From: an uncultured Paracoccaceae bacterium
GTDB lineage: Bacteria; Pseudomonadota; Alphaproteobacteria; Rhodobacterales; Rhodobacteraceae
Assembly: GCA_947496605.1 (NCBI GenBank)
Contig: CANMDF010000001.1
Location: forward strand, 806,001 to 870,000
Reading direction: 5' to 3'
Length of the DNA stretch: 64,000 nt
The number at the start of each line of letters is the position of its first letter. The first letter of the stretch is position 1. The translations under genes were made by a program, and so were the position numbers. Under the pieces are notes generated by a model, which saw nothing but the letters and a program-made list of their open reading frames with translations, had not been told where the DNA came from and made no database searches. Positions 1-8,340 of this stretch are shown in pieces.

Positions 1-1029
1 CCACGAAGATGATGCTGCCATGGACGCGTTGTAGCTTGCACGGATACGGTCATAGATGTCGTCGCCGTTGTACTGGTCCATCGTTGTCTTTGCAGCTGCA
101 CCCATTGCGTCCCAAACGCTGTCTGGGAATTCCAGAACCTGAACGCCACCGGCCTGCAGACGCTGAAGCGCTGCACCGTTGTTGTTCATGAACTGTGCAA
201 GGTTCCACTGGTGTGCTTCGCCAGATGCGATCTCGATGATCTTCTGGTGCTCTGGGCTCAGGCTTTCAAACACATCAAGGTTTGTGGCCAAAGACAGGGC
301 TGCGCCCGGCTCGTGCATACCGGCTGTGTAGTAGAACTTGGTGATTTCCTGGAAGCCGGCTTTTTCGTCAGCCCATGGGCCAATCCACTCAGTGCCGTCA
401 ATCGCGCCAGATGCCAGCGCTTGGTACACTTCTGCACCTGGCAGGTTCTGTACGGACGCGCCCATGTTACCTAGTGCCTGACCACCAAGGCCCGGCATAC
501 GGAACTTCAGACCTTGGAAGTCCTCTGGACCGTTGATCTCTTTTGAGAACCAACCACCGGCCTGTGGGCCAGTGTTACCAGCCAAGAACGACTTCAGACC
601 AAAGATCGAACCCAGCTCGTCGTGGAAGCCTTGGCCTTCGCCTTGGTAGTACCAGTTGGAAATTTCCTGTGGTGTCATGCCGAATGGCACGGATGTGAAG
701 AACGCATAACCTGGGTGCTGACCAACAAAGTAGTAGTCTGCGCCGTGGTACATGTCGGCCTGACCGGATGTGACCGCGTCGAATACTTCGAACGCACCAA
801 CCAGTTCGCCAGCAGCTTTCAGGTCGATGGTAAGCGAGCCACCAGACATAGCGGTGATTGTGTCAGCAGCACGCTGTGCGGCGTCATGCACACCAGCAAG
901 GCCACGGCCCCATGTTGTGACCAATGTCAGCGTGCGGTTGCCTTGGGCATATGCAGGTGCTGCAAGTGCAGTTGCCGCAGCTGCGGAACCACCAAGTGCT
1001 GAATTCTTTAGAAATGAACGACGATCCAT
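1..1029 (-). CDS. TRAP transporter solute-binding protein (DctP family), 3' end cut by window edge
   Basis: Periplasmic ligand-binding component of a tripartite ATP-independent (TRAP) transporter. The frame is open from the ATG at 1029 to the left edge, so 343 codons are present and the C-terminus is missing. The N-terminus reads MDRRSFLKN, a twin-arginine signal, followed by an Ala-rich stretch ending APAYAQG, so Tat export is likely. The mid-region shows DctP-family segments such as GLKFRMPGLGGQ and GAIDGTEWIGPW, closest by eye to the mannitol/chloroaromatic subgroup. A GAGGTAAC ribosome site lies just upstream of the start. It is divergent from a histidine kinase/response regulator pair, a common arrangement for regulated TRAP systems. 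The DctQ and DctM permease genes are not visible and would lie to the left. The ligand cannot be deduced. Confidence 0.9.
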   Translation of the reverse strand, partial: MDRRSFLKNSALGGSAAAATALAAPAYAQGNRTLTLVTTWGRGLAGVHDAAQRAADTITAMSGGSLTIDLKAAGELVGAFEVFDAVTSGQADMYHGADYYFVGQHPGYAFFTSVPFGMTPQEISNWYYQGEGQGFHDELGSIFGLKSFLAGNTGPQAGGWFSKEINGPEDFQGLKFRMPGLGGQALGNMGASVQNLPGAEVYQALASGAIDGTEWIGPWADEKAGFQEITKFYYTAGMHEPGAALSLATNLDVFESLSPEHQKIIEIASGEAHQWNLAQFMNNNGAALQRLQAGGVQVLEFPDSVWDAMGAAAKTTMDQYNGDDIYDRIRASYNASMAASSSW

Positions 1030-1128
1030 AAAGTTACCTCCCGGGTGTTACATCAATGTGGAGCGCAAAGCGGCGCCCACAGATGGATTTCGTGTGCTCA
1101 GACTAACGCCGCGTCAAAAATGGTGAAA

Positions 1129-1144
1129 TACGTAGTACTGCGTA
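1129..1144. promoter_or_regulatory. 16-bp near-perfect palindrome, candidate operator
   Basis: TACGTAGTACTGCGTA reads the same on both strands except at one symmetrical position pair. It sits in the 245-bp gap between the divergent TRAP binding-protein gene and the histidine kinase gene. A dyad of TACG/CGTA half sites fits a dimeric LuxR-type response regulator such as the one encoded at 2705-3337. This assignment is inference; no promoter elements could be placed around it with confidence. Confidence 0.45.
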
Positions 1145-1274
1145 GAAATGCCGCTTTTGTCACAATTTCTGACCAATATCGCCTGATGTTTAGGCGCTAA
1201 CAGAAAAGCGCATCCCATCTGCCACCGATTCTTGGCATTTGATTCGCAGGTGATTCTTAGCTAACGATCAGCGG

Positions 1275-2708
1275 ATGAATGGCCTTCTTTCGCGTCTGCG
1301 TGACATGATCAACATCAGCTACGGACAGAAGGTATTTCTTCTGGCCACCCTGCCCCTTATCGGCGCAGTTTTCCTGATCACGCTTGTTGTGACGGCACAG
1401 TCTAGACAGTTGGCCGAGCGTGAAATCCAAGCGCTTGAAGTCCAACTGATTGAAACCAAACGCGCGGAATTAAAGAACTATTTGTCGATTGCACGCACGG
1501 CTGTCGTTAATACCTATGGCCGTGCAGCACCCGACGATGAAGAAGCAAAGCTAGCCGTCAGCCGTGAATTGGCCGCGATGCTTTATGGGCAAGATGGGTA
1601 CTTTTTTGTCTTTGACTATGACGGTAATAACCTGGTGGCCCCGCGCCAGACCTACCTGATCGGCAAGAACTGGACTGATCTCGAAGACTTGAATGGCACG
1701 CCCATCACCAACGAGTTGATCCGTATTGCCCGCACGGGTGGCGGCTATCACAGCTTTGATTGGCCCAAACCATCCACCGGGGCGACGGAACGGATGATTG
1801 TCTATGTGAACGGCCTGCAAGACTGGCGTTGGGCGATCGGCACAGGCGTGTTTATTGACGATATCTTGGAAAACGTGGCCGCCGCCCGCGCCGAGGTTGA
1901 GACACGCATTAGAACCACCAGTTTCTATATTATGGCAATTGCTGTGGCGGCCTTGGTCGCCGTGTTCATGACGGGTATGTTCCTGAACCTGCGCGAACGT
2001 CGCCTTGCCGACGCAAAGCTGAAGCAGCTCACCCAACGCATCATCGACACCCAAGAGGAAGAGCGCGGGCGCGTGGCGCGTGAACTGCACGACGGCATCA
2101 GCCAGATGCTGGTCGGTGTGCGCTATGCGCTGGAACTGACCCGGCGCAAACTGGGTGGTGACACTCAGGTCAGTGACAGCCTCAACAAGGGCATCGACGG
2201 GTTGGGGTCAACCATCCAAGAGGTGCGCCGCATCAGCCGTGATTTGCGCCCGGGCGTGTTGGACGATCTGGGGCTTGGCCCTGCCCTACAAGCGTTGACC
2301 GATGATTTCAGCACGCGCACCGGGATTACGACTGAGTTTGAAACCGTTGTTTTCCGCAACCGTCTGGACCAAGAGGCCCGCATCGCACTTTACCGGATCG
2401 CCCAAGAAGCCTTGACCAATATTGAACGTCACGCGGACGCGCAAAATGTACAAATCGCGCTGAAAGGCCACCGCAAAGGGGCGATGCTGCGGATTATGGA
2501 TGACGGCATCGGCATGACGTGGCCGCGCACTGACCGGCGCAAAGAAGTCGGGCTTGGGATGCGTAATATGCAGGAGCGCGTTGAACAGCTTGGGGGGACC
2601 TTGCGTGTCTTGTCTGCCCGTACCGGCCAAACCGGGACCGTCATTGAAGCCCAAGTGCCTTTGAGCCATATGCTACGCCCACAAAACACCAAAAAGGAAA
2701 GCGCATGA
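1275..2708 (+). CDS. Cache-domain sensor histidine kinase (NarX/UhpB-like HisKA_3 type)
   Basis: Membrane sensor kinase of 477 aa. A first membrane segment at about residues 19-41 is followed by a periplasmic region of about 150 residues with single-cache features (GQDGYFFVFDYDGNNLVAP, then GGGYHSFDWPKP and DWRWAIGTGVF). A second membrane segment lies near residues 213-237. The cytoplasmic part has the HisKA_3 phosphoacceptor box RGRVARELHDGISQ, then an HATPase with the N box (EALTNIERHA), MDDGIGM and GLGMRNMQERVEQLGG. The partner response regulator overlaps its stop by 4 nt. Since the pair is divergent from the TRAP binding protein, it probably senses the transported organic acid or a related carboxylate. 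The ligand is inferred from context only. Confidence 0.9.
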   Translation: MNGLLSRLRDMINISYGQKVFLLATLPLIGAVFLITLVVTAQSRQLAEREIQALEVQLIETKRAELKNYLSIARTAVVNTYGRAAPDDEEAKLAVSRELAAMLYGQDGYFFVFDYDGNNLVAPRQTYLIGKNWTDLEDLNGTPITNELIRIARTGGGYHSFDWPKPSTGATERMIVYVNGLQDWRWAIGTGVFIDDILENVAAARAEVETRIRTTSFYIMAIAVAALVAVFMTGMFLNLRERRLADAKLKQLTQRIIDTQEEERGRVARELHDGISQMLVGVRYALELTRRKLGGDTQVSDSLNKGIDGLGSTIQEVRRISRDLRPGVLDDLGLGPALQALTDDFSTRTGITTEFETVVFRNRLDQEARIALYRIAQEALTNIERHADAQNVQIALKGHRKGAMLRIMDDGIGMTWPRTDRRKEVGLGMRNMQERVEQLGGTLRVLSARTGQTGTVIEAQVPLSHMLRPQNTKKESA

Positions 2709-3337
2709 CCACCCGCGTTTTGATCGTTGATGACCATCCGATGGTCGCTGAAGGCATCCAGTCTCTATTGGAAAGCTATGAGGATATTGATGTCGTAGGC
2801 ACGCTAGGCAACGGACAAGAGGCCGTTGACAGGGTGAATGAGCTGACCCCCGATGTGATCTTAATGGACCTCAACATGCCGGGATTATCGGGATTGAATG
2901 CGACAGAGATGTTGTTGGAAGAACGGCCAGAAACGCGCATTGTGATCCTGTCGATGCATGACAGTCCTGAATATATCTCAACCGCGCTTAGCCACGGCGC
3001 ACGCGGATATATCCTGAAAGACGTGCCAACCGAGGAGATCTACACAGCGATTGAAACCGTGATGGCGGGCGGCGAATACCTGTGCACTGGTGCCAAAGGG
3101 TCATTGCAGCCCAAAATCAGCGACGGGCGCGAAACGCTGACCAGCCGCGAACAGACAATTCTGTTGGAACTGGCACAGGGACAGTCCAACAAGGATGTCG
3201 CAAATTCGCTGAATATCTCGGTGCGAACCGTTGAAACGCATCGGAAAAACATCAAGCGTAAGCTTGGGATCAGCTCCACGGCAGGACTGACGCGTTATGC
3301 CCTCGAGCATGGGGTATTGCAGGGAACTGGTATCTAG
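2705..3337 (+). CDS. NarL/FixJ-type response regulator
   Basis: Cytoplasmic transcriptional regulator of 210 aa, cognate partner of the upstream kinase (ATGA overlap, hence translational coupling). The receiver domain spans roughly residues 4-120, with the acidic pocket DDHP near the start, the phosphorylatable Asp in DVILMDLNMPG, and the later Ser and Lys switch residues (ILSMHD and ILKDV). The C-terminal LuxR-type helix-turn-helix is clear (LTSREQTILLELAQG, NISVRTVETHRKNIKRKL). Targets are inferred to include the divergent TRAP gene. Its stop codon overlaps the end of the convergent DUF1272 gene by 4 nt. Confidence 0.92.
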   Translation: MTTRVLIVDDHPMVAEGIQSLLESYEDIDVVGTLGNGQEAVDRVNELTPDVILMDLNMPGLSGLNATEMLLEERPETRIVILSMHDSPEYISTALSHGARGYILKDVPTEEIYTAIETVMAGGEYLCTGAKGSLQPKISDGRETLTSREQTILLELAQGQSNKDVANSLNISVRTVETHRKNIKRKLGISSTAGLTRYALEHGVLQGTGI

Positions 3338-3648
3338 CGGTCCTTTGCGGCGACATCGTGCAAAAGCGCAGTCATGCGTGCCAACTGATCCCTGTTCCAC
3401 CGTGAATGAACACGCGTTATTGACGCAGGTCGGTTATTCAAACCCAATTTGGGTGTTTCATGATAGGCCTTTGCCGGTCTGATCGGGCGCGGCACAAAGT
3501 TACCGCCGCAAGTCGGGCACACGTTCTTGAGCACATCATCCACACATTGCGCGCAATAAGTACATTCATAAGAACAGATACGCGCGTCGTCCGCATGGGG
3601 CGGTAGATCTTTGTCGCACCATTCGCAGTTGGGCCGAAGTTCTAGCAT
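3334..3648 (-). CDS. DUF1272 zinc-ribbon-like small protein
   Basis: A 104-aa cytoplasmic protein of the DUF1272 family, recognised from its opening MLELRPNCEWCDKDLPPHAD and the Cys-rich core: CEWC, CSYECTYCAQC and CPTCGG. These cysteines probably bind zinc. The family is widespread in proteobacteria and has no assigned function that I know of. The tail after residue 60 (RPIRPAKAYHETPKLGL) is basic and less conserved. It is transcribed toward the two-component operon and shares its last 4 nt with the response regulator stop. It is separated from the upstream gene on the same strand by a strong terminator, so it probably has its own promoter. Confidence 0.85.
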   Translation of the reverse strand: MLELRPNCEWCDKDLPPHADDARICSYECTYCAQCVDDVLKNVCPTCGGNFVPRPIRPAKAYHETPKLGLNNRPASITRVHSRWNRDQLARMTALLHDVAAKDR

Positions 3649-3660
3649 GCAGTTTCCCCT

Positions 3661-3702
3661 TCAAAAACAAAAATGGCCCCGCGCCTTGGGATACGCGGGG
3701 CC
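3661..3702 (-). terminator. Rho-independent terminator of the LysM/binding-protein gene
   Basis: A 9-bp GC stem (GGCCCCGCG with CGCGGGGCC, 10-nt loop) is followed on the minus strand by ATTTTTGTTTTTG. It lies 25 nt past the stop of the gene at 3727-4839. Confidence 0.9.
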
Positions 3703-3726
3703 ACGAAGCAGTCTAGAAATGACGGC

Positions 3727-4839
3727 TTAGTTTTCAACAGTGTCCTTGATGCCCTCGCGGACGATGTTGAACCACTCACCTGACAGGCGCAGCTCTTCCA
3801 GACCTGCGTTGATGATAGGCAACGCATCGTTTGCAAACTGGTTATTCTTTGAGACAAAGATGTGCATTGTCACAGCAGATGTCAGCGGCTCGATCTTGGC
3901 GATCTGGCCGTCCAAACCAAGCTCACGGTAATCTTCTTCTGCGGGCAAGGCATCCAGCGTGATGACATCGATCTCACCGTCGACAAGCAACTGCCAGCAA
4001 CCGTCTTGTGGGACGGGGCGCGTGAACTCAACATTCGGCGGCATCAAAGTGACAGCCTCAAGATCGAAGGTGAACCATGCCTCTGGGCGGCACAAACGTG
4101 CACCAAGCAGTTCGTCATAGCTCGTGGCGCCTGCATATGCGCTACCCGTCAGAGTATAGTACCCGACAAGTGCTTCGTAGAATGGCTCAGAGTGGTTGAA
4201 CTCTGTGCAGCGGAATGCGCTGGAAGGTGACAGGTTTTCAACCTTGTCGCAGTCTGGCTTGAACCATGGGAACACCATATCGACGGCCCCTGTTGGCAAC
4301 AATGTCTCAAGGTGTGAGCCCCAGTCATTGATGAACATCAGGTCGTATTCCTGATCGGGGTTGCCCAATTCCATTGAGCGATCGACCATTTGTGTGATCA
4401 AACCACCACCCGGTGCGTCTTCATCTGTAAACGGCGCGTATCCACTTGCCGTCACAATACGCAAAGCGCGGTCAGGCTCGGCGGTTGTGGGTGCAGGTGC
4501 GGTAGACGCCGTTGTTGCGCGCGCACCTGATGTTGGCAACGACCCATCGGCACATGGAATTGCGAGCACCTGTCCAACCTCTAATAGGTTGGGGCTGTCC
4601 AACACATTACGGTTAGCGTCAAAGAGCGTCTGAAAGCCGCCACGTGTTTCAGCAGTAGCCGCAATTACGCTTAGCGTGTCACCCCGTACAACTGTATAAT
4701 TCGAACATTGTTCCTGTGCTTGCGCCTGCTGTGGCGTCGTGAGCATCAGGCCAGTACTGGCGATTGCGACGGCCATCAAACTGGTGGACGTCAGTGCCGC
4801 GCGTTTGGTCACTGCATCGTGCGATTTAAGTGTGGACAT
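3727..4839 (-). CDS. LysM domain fused to periplasmic solute-binding domain (paralog A)
   Basis: Exported protein of 370 aa. A long N-terminal signal/membrane segment (about residues 15-42, ending PQQAQAQ) leads into one LysM domain at about residues 47-93 (YTVVRGDTLSVIAA, then NLLEVGQVLAIPC). A Thr/Ala/Pro linker follows, then a solute-binding domain of the SBP_bac_3 type (LRIVTASGYAPFTD onward, about residues 125-360). LysM usually binds glycan in peptidoglycan, so the protein is probably wall-tethered in the periplasm. Several cysteines are shared with paralog B at 5142-6230, from which this gene is divergent. No ABC permease or ATPase lies nearby, so a sensing or scavenging role is as likely as transport. 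Ligand unknown. Confidence 0.8.
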   Translation of the reverse strand: MSTLKSHDAVTKRAALTSTSLMAVAIASTGLMLTTPQQAQAQEQCSNYTVVRGDTLSVIAATAETRGGFQTLFDANRNVLDSPNLLEVGQVLAIPCADGSLPTSGARATTASTAPAPTTAEPDRALRIVTASGYAPFTDEDAPGGGLITQMVDRSMELGNPDQEYDLMFINDWGSHLETLLPTGAVDMVFPWFKPDCDKVENLSPSSAFRCTEFNHSEPFYEALVGYYTLTGSAYAGATSYDELLGARLCRPEAWFTFDLEAVTLMPPNVEFTRPVPQDGCWQLLVDGEIDVITLDALPAEEDYRELGLDGQIAKIEPLTSAVTMHIFVSKNNQFANDALPIINAGLEELRLSGEWFNIVREGIKDTVEN

Positions 4840-5141
4840 GGTTGGATTCTCGCTGGTTTAGTTTCGGTTAAGGCATCTATTACCCGAAAAACGGCGAAAT
4901 GTTGACAGAATGACGGTTAATAAAAACACCCGATTTTTTCATTTTTATTCCTGTTTTTCATTGGGATAAGGACCTCGGAGGTTGAATTGCGGCGCTAATA
5001 TGAAATGCCGTCACAGAATTTCACAATCCTTGCCGCAATGCCGCCACACAATACTGGGCAAATTGCCTACATTAATGCCAATTCGTAAACAGTTAACCGT
5101 TCAGTCAGTCGTCGCCACAACCCAACCCAAAGGAAATTCCG
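4840..5141. promoter_or_regulatory. Divergent intergenic region between the two LysM/binding-protein genes
   Basis: This 302-bp stretch holds no convincing ORF and must contain both outward promoters. It is AT-rich in the first half. An 8-bp inverted repeat, ATTGCGGC at 4986-4993 and GCCGCAAT at 5032-5039, is separated by 38 nt; it could be paired operator half sites but may be chance. No sigma-70 boxes could be placed with confidence. Confidence 0.35.
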
Positions 5142-6230
5142 ATGATGAAAACAATTGCTCTTTCGGCCACAACTTGCGGCGCAGCAATGGCTGCCGCTCT
5201 CTTTTCAACTGCAACGCCTGCTGCGGCACAAAGTGTACAGTGCGGTGCGACATACACAGTGCAGCCGGGCGACTCGTTGTCCAAGATTGCTGCAGAAGCT
5301 TATGATGATGCGTCCGCCTTTCAGATTATCTATAGCGCGAACGCTGACACCGTTGGCCCAAACCCCGGCGTCATTTCCGTAGGCATGCGCCTTGATGTCC
5401 CTTGCTTGGGCAACACCGTCGCATCCACAGCGGCCGCCTTGACAGAAGAAGTAGGCGTTGAGCGCCTTCCTTTCCCTGACACTCGTCAGATCCGCGTCGC
5501 GCAAGGGTCCAACTGGGCGCCATTTGCAAACGAAGCCCAGGCACAAGGCGGGATGATCACCGAAATTGCAAACGTCGCTCTTGCAAACTCGGCTGGCGGC
5601 ACACCTTACAAGATCGACTTTATCAACGACTGGGGCGCACACCTGACACCATTGGTGACAGACCACGCCTATGACTTCAGCCTCAGCTGGTTCAAACCAA
5701 ACTGCGATCAAATTGCACGTTTGGGTGAAGACAGCCAGTTCCGCTGTAACAACTTTAACTGGACCGAGCCCATGTTCGAGCAAGTCTTCGGTTACTACAC
5801 ACGCGCATCTGAACCAGAAGTAACAGAGTACAGTCAGCTCTTGGGCAAAGTCGTTTGCCGCCCATCCGGTTATGCGACCTTCCAACTAGAAGAAAACGAT
5901 CTGAAGGAACCAAACGTGACTTGGGTTCGTCCATCTGATCCAAATGAGTGCTTCACGGGTTTGGTCGCTGGTGACGTAGACGTTGTCGCCCTCGCGGTTG
6001 ATACAGCGGACGGCGCGATGGTCGAAACAGGTACAACAGACCAAATTCGTCTAAACGATCGCCTTGCACAGGTTCTGACAATCCACGGAGTGATTTCCAA
6101 GAACAATCCACAAGGTGCTCAAATGCTGGAAGAGTTTAACTCTGGCTTGATCGCGATCAAAGAAACAGGCGAGTGGTTTGAAATCGTGCGCCGTCACCTC
6201 ACAGAATTCCGTGCGATGACACAGGGCTAA
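5142..6230 (+). CDS. LysM domain fused to periplasmic solute-binding domain (paralog B)
   Basis: Exported protein of 362 aa with a Sec signal peptide (MMKTIALSATTCGAAMAAAL, cleavage near ATPAAAQS), a LysM domain at about residues 36-84 (YTVQPGDSLSKIAAEAY, GVISVGMRLDVPC) and an SBP_bac_3-like domain from about residue 112 (QIRVAQGSNWAPFANEA). It is clearly paralogous to the protein at 3727-4839 over its whole length, sharing FINDWG-HL, WFKP-CD, FRC--FN--EP, GYYT, LLG---CRP and a GEWF-IVR ending. The conserved cysteines suggest disulfides in the binding lobe. It is monocistronic, ends in a strong terminator and has no transporter genes beside it. Ligand unknown. Confidence 0.8.
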   Translation: MMKTIALSATTCGAAMAAALFSTATPAAAQSVQCGATYTVQPGDSLSKIAAEAYDDASAFQIIYSANADTVGPNPGVISVGMRLDVPCLGNTVASTAAALTEEVGVERLPFPDTRQIRVAQGSNWAPFANEAQAQGGMITEIANVALANSAGGTPYKIDFINDWGAHLTPLVTDHAYDFSLSWFKPNCDQIARLGEDSQFRCNNFNWTEPMFEQVFGYYTRASEPEVTEYSQLLGKVVCRPSGYATFQLEENDLKEPNVTWVRPSDPNECFTGLVAGDVDVVALAVDTADGAMVETGTTDQIRLNDRLAQVLTIHGVISKNNPQGAQMLEEFNSGLIAIKETGEWFEIVRRHLTEFRAMTQG

Positions 6231-6255
6231 CACCCTTCTCATTTCCCAAGAAGAC

Positions 6256-6289
6256 TGGCGCGCTAGATTTATCTAGTGCGCCATTTTTC
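6256..6289 (+). terminator. Rho-independent terminator
   Basis: A 13-bp stem with one G-U pair (TGGCGCGCTAGAT with ATCTAGTGCGCCA) is followed by TTTTTC, 25 nt after the stop of the LysM/binding-protein gene. Confidence 0.88.
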
Positions 6290-6368
6290 ATTTCCGCGAA
6301 CGCTTGCACTTGCACCTGCGACGTTCCGACCCACTTTAGGGTGGACCACCATTCAAAAGATCGGAAGC

Positions 6369-7241
6369 ATGATGTCTGACACCCCCGCATACACCCCCCC
6401 TAAAGTTTGGACTTGGGACTCTGAGAGCGGCGGCAAATTCGCCAGCATCAACCGCCCCATCGCAGGTGCAACCCATGACAAGGACCTGCCAGTTGGCAAG
6501 CACCCTTTGCAGCTGCATTCGCTTGCCACCCCAAATGGCGTCAAAGTCACCGTCATGTTGGAAGAGCTGTTGGAGGCAGGTCACGCCGCGGAATACGACG
6601 CATGGCTGATCAACATTCAAGAAGGCGACCAATTCGGCAGCGGCTTTGTCGATGTGAACCCCAATTCCAAAATCCCTGCCCTTTTTGACAAGGACACAGG
6701 CGTGCGGGTTTTTGAGAGCGGCGCGATCCTGCTTTACCTGGCTGAGAAATTTGATGCGTTCCTTCCGAAAACAATCGCAGAGCGGACCGAGACATTGAAC
6801 TGGCTGTTCTGGTTACAAGGATCTGCGCCATACCTTGGCGGCGGCTTTGGCCATTTCTACGCTTATGCCCCCGAGAAGTTTGAATACCCTATCAATCGCT
6901 TTGCGATGGAGGCCAAGCGTCAGCTTGATGTGTTGAACCAGCGCTTGGAGGATTGTGAATACCTTGGTGGCGATGAATATTCGATTGCCGATATGGCCAC
7001 CGTGCCGTGGTACGGCGCGTTGGTTAAGGGCCTTGTCTATGACGCGGCTGAATTCCTTGATGTGGCGTCTTACGAACACGTCAACCGCTGGACAGACGCC
7101 GTGATGAGCAGACCTGCGTTTCAGCGTGGCAAAATGGTCAACCGCGCATGGGGTGAGCCGTCCGAGCAATTGCGTGAACGCCATGATGCGGACGACTTTA
7201 ACACCCGAACTTGGGACAAAATTGGCGAGGATGCGCCATAA
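6369..7241 (+). CDS. yghU: Glutathione S-transferase family protein, YghU type
   Basis: Cytoplasmic protein of 290 aa. The family opening is recognisable: PPKVWTWDSESGGKFASINR, then the thioredoxin-like N domain (LQLHSLATPNGVKVTVMLEE) and an all-helical C domain (RQLDVLNQRLEDCEYLGG). E. coli YghU is a GSH-dependent disulfide-bond reductase with organic hydroperoxide activity; the reaction here is inferred from family. The frame is open further upstream, but an earlier start would fall inside the preceding terminator. ATG at 6369 or 6372, with GGAAG upstream, fits the family length. It is probably transcribed alone. Confidence 0.9.
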   Translation: MMSDTPAYTPPKVWTWDSESGGKFASINRPIAGATHDKDLPVGKHPLQLHSLATPNGVKVTVMLEELLEAGHAAEYDAWLINIQEGDQFGSGFVDVNPNSKIPALFDKDTGVRVFESGAILLYLAEKFDAFLPKTIAERTETLNWLFWLQGSAPYLGGGFGHFYAYAPEKFEYPINRFAMEAKRQLDVLNQRLEDCEYLGGDEYSIADMATVPWYGALVKGLVYDAAEFLDVASYEHVNRWTDAVMSRPAFQRGKMVNRAWGEPSEQLRERHDADDFNTRTWDKIGEDAP

Positions 7242-7424
7242 GTCATAGAACAGAAACAATTTATCGGCCAAATTCTGCCGAGATTGTCTTTGAAAAAGTA
7301 ACGCATTGCGAACAGGGCCATTTGCCCGCTCAATCAGGACAAGACGCGGCATTGCCTGCGTCTTGCACGATTGAAGCGACATCTGGTTTGCGGGGGCGAG
7401 CCACCCAAGACAAAGGCTACCCTG

Positions 7425-8069
7425 TTGGACCTCACACAACTTTTGACCGCCCTCTCAAGCGATCCAGATCAGATGACCCGCGGCATTATCCGCATTTTCC
7501 ACTTTATAGGCCTGTCGATGGGGCTTGGTGCAGCGACACTTTTGGACTTGATGATCATCCGCTTCTTCCTTGGCCAGGAAATGACCCAGCAAAAGTTTGA
7601 GATGTTCCGCTTTCTTGCTGATCTCGTGAATGTCGGACTAAAGATGCTTTGGGTCACTGGCCTCAGCTTTCTCGTGTTCTACTGGATGACCGAACCGGTC
7701 AAACTGGGCAATGAAAAGGTCTGGGCAAAGATGGTGATCGTTGCCATCCTGACCATCAACGGCGTCTTCATCCACCGTACCATTATCCCATTCATGCATG
7801 GTCAAATCGGGCGCACGATGCTGGATGGGGTGCCATTTCGTAAAAAGATCACCTTTGTCACGATGGGCATGATTTCATTTGTGTCTTGGTACGGGCCTGT
7901 GATTATCGCAAACCTGCCGCAGCTGAACTTTCAGGTGCCAATGATGCAGATTCTCATCGCCTATGCAGCGGTCTTGCTTTGCGTCATGACAATCGCCCAC
8001 CTCGTCCTCTTTGGAAGCGAGATTGCGAGCATTGGGCGCGGCCGTTGGCGGCGCCGAAGCTACCAATAA
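7425..8069 (+). CDS. Multi-pass membrane protein of unknown function
   Basis: I do not recognise the family. The protein has about five hydrophobic segments (IIRIFHFIGLSMGLGAATLL, MLWVTGLSFLVFYWM, MVIVAILTINGVFIH, MGMISFVSWYGPVIIANL, IAYAAVLLCVMTIAHLVLF) and ends in a basic tail GRGRWRRRSY. Segments 1 and 3 each carry a histidine (IFHFIGL, FIHRTIIPF). The start is uncertain: the first ATG in frame is at 7473, inside what looks like conserved N-terminal sequence, while a TTG at 7425 has AAAGG 8 nt upstream. It lies between yghU and the ilvB leader with no shared operon signal. It could be a heme or redox membrane protein, but only the paired histidines suggest this. Confidence 0.65.
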   Translation: MDLTQLLTALSSDPDQMTRGIIRIFHFIGLSMGLGAATLLDLMIIRFFLGQEMTQQKFEMFRFLADLVNVGLKMLWVTGLSFLVFYWMTEPVKLGNEKVWAKMVIVAILTINGVFIHRTIIPFMHGQIGRTMLDGVPFRKKITFVTMGMISFVSWYGPVIIANLPQLNFQVPMMQILIAYAAVLLCVMTIAHLVLFGSEIASIGRGRWRRRSYQ

Positions 8070-8208
8070 AACAAGGCTCACGTCAGGGGGTAAAACCAAC
8101 CCCTGAAACAAAGTTGCAAAAAACCGCCCTCAAACGACATTTTCTGCATTCGGGCTGTTGACCCCCCTTTTGCGTCGCACTAATGTCTGCGCACACGAAG
8201 GAACCAAC

Positions 8209-8256
8209 ATGACACTAGTCGTCCTCATTCTAAGACATACGCGCATGGGCCGGTAA
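8209..8256 (+). CDS. ilvB operon leader peptide
   Basis: A 15-codon ORF, MTLVVLILRHTRMGR, preceded by GAAGGAA. Six consecutive codons specify Leu-Val-Val-Leu-Ile-Leu, the regulatory amino acids of the pathway encoded just downstream. This is the expected design of a ribosome-mediated attenuator: low charging of branched-chain tRNAs would stall the ribosome here and favour the antiterminator. Its 3' end (GCGCATGGG) forms the antiterminator arm. Confidence 0.9.
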   Translation: MTLVVLILRHTRMGR

Positions 8257-8307
8257 CGGTAAAACCATAACGATCCCATGCGCCCCCGAAACTTCGGGGG
8301 TTTTTTT
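8241..8307 (+). promoter_or_regulatory. Branched-chain amino acid attenuator (antiterminator plus terminator)
   Basis: GCGCATGGG at 8241-8249, inside the leader ORF, is perfectly complementary to CCCATGCGC at 8275-8283. That arm abuts and shares its last base with a terminator hairpin, CCCCCGAA with TTCGGGGG (8283-8300), followed by seven T residues (8301-8307). The two structures compete, so a ribosome stalled at the Leu/Val/Ile codons should allow read-through into ilvB. The architecture is visible directly; the regulation follows from established attenuation models. Confidence 0.88.
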
Positions 8308-8340
8308 ATGACTACGGCACAGCGACAGGACGCGAGAAAA

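Noticed and set aside
8278..8340. In-frame extension of ilvB to the ATG at 8278 or 8308
   Set aside because: These codons lie in the attenuator terminator or directly after its T-run, with no ribosome site; 8341 has one.
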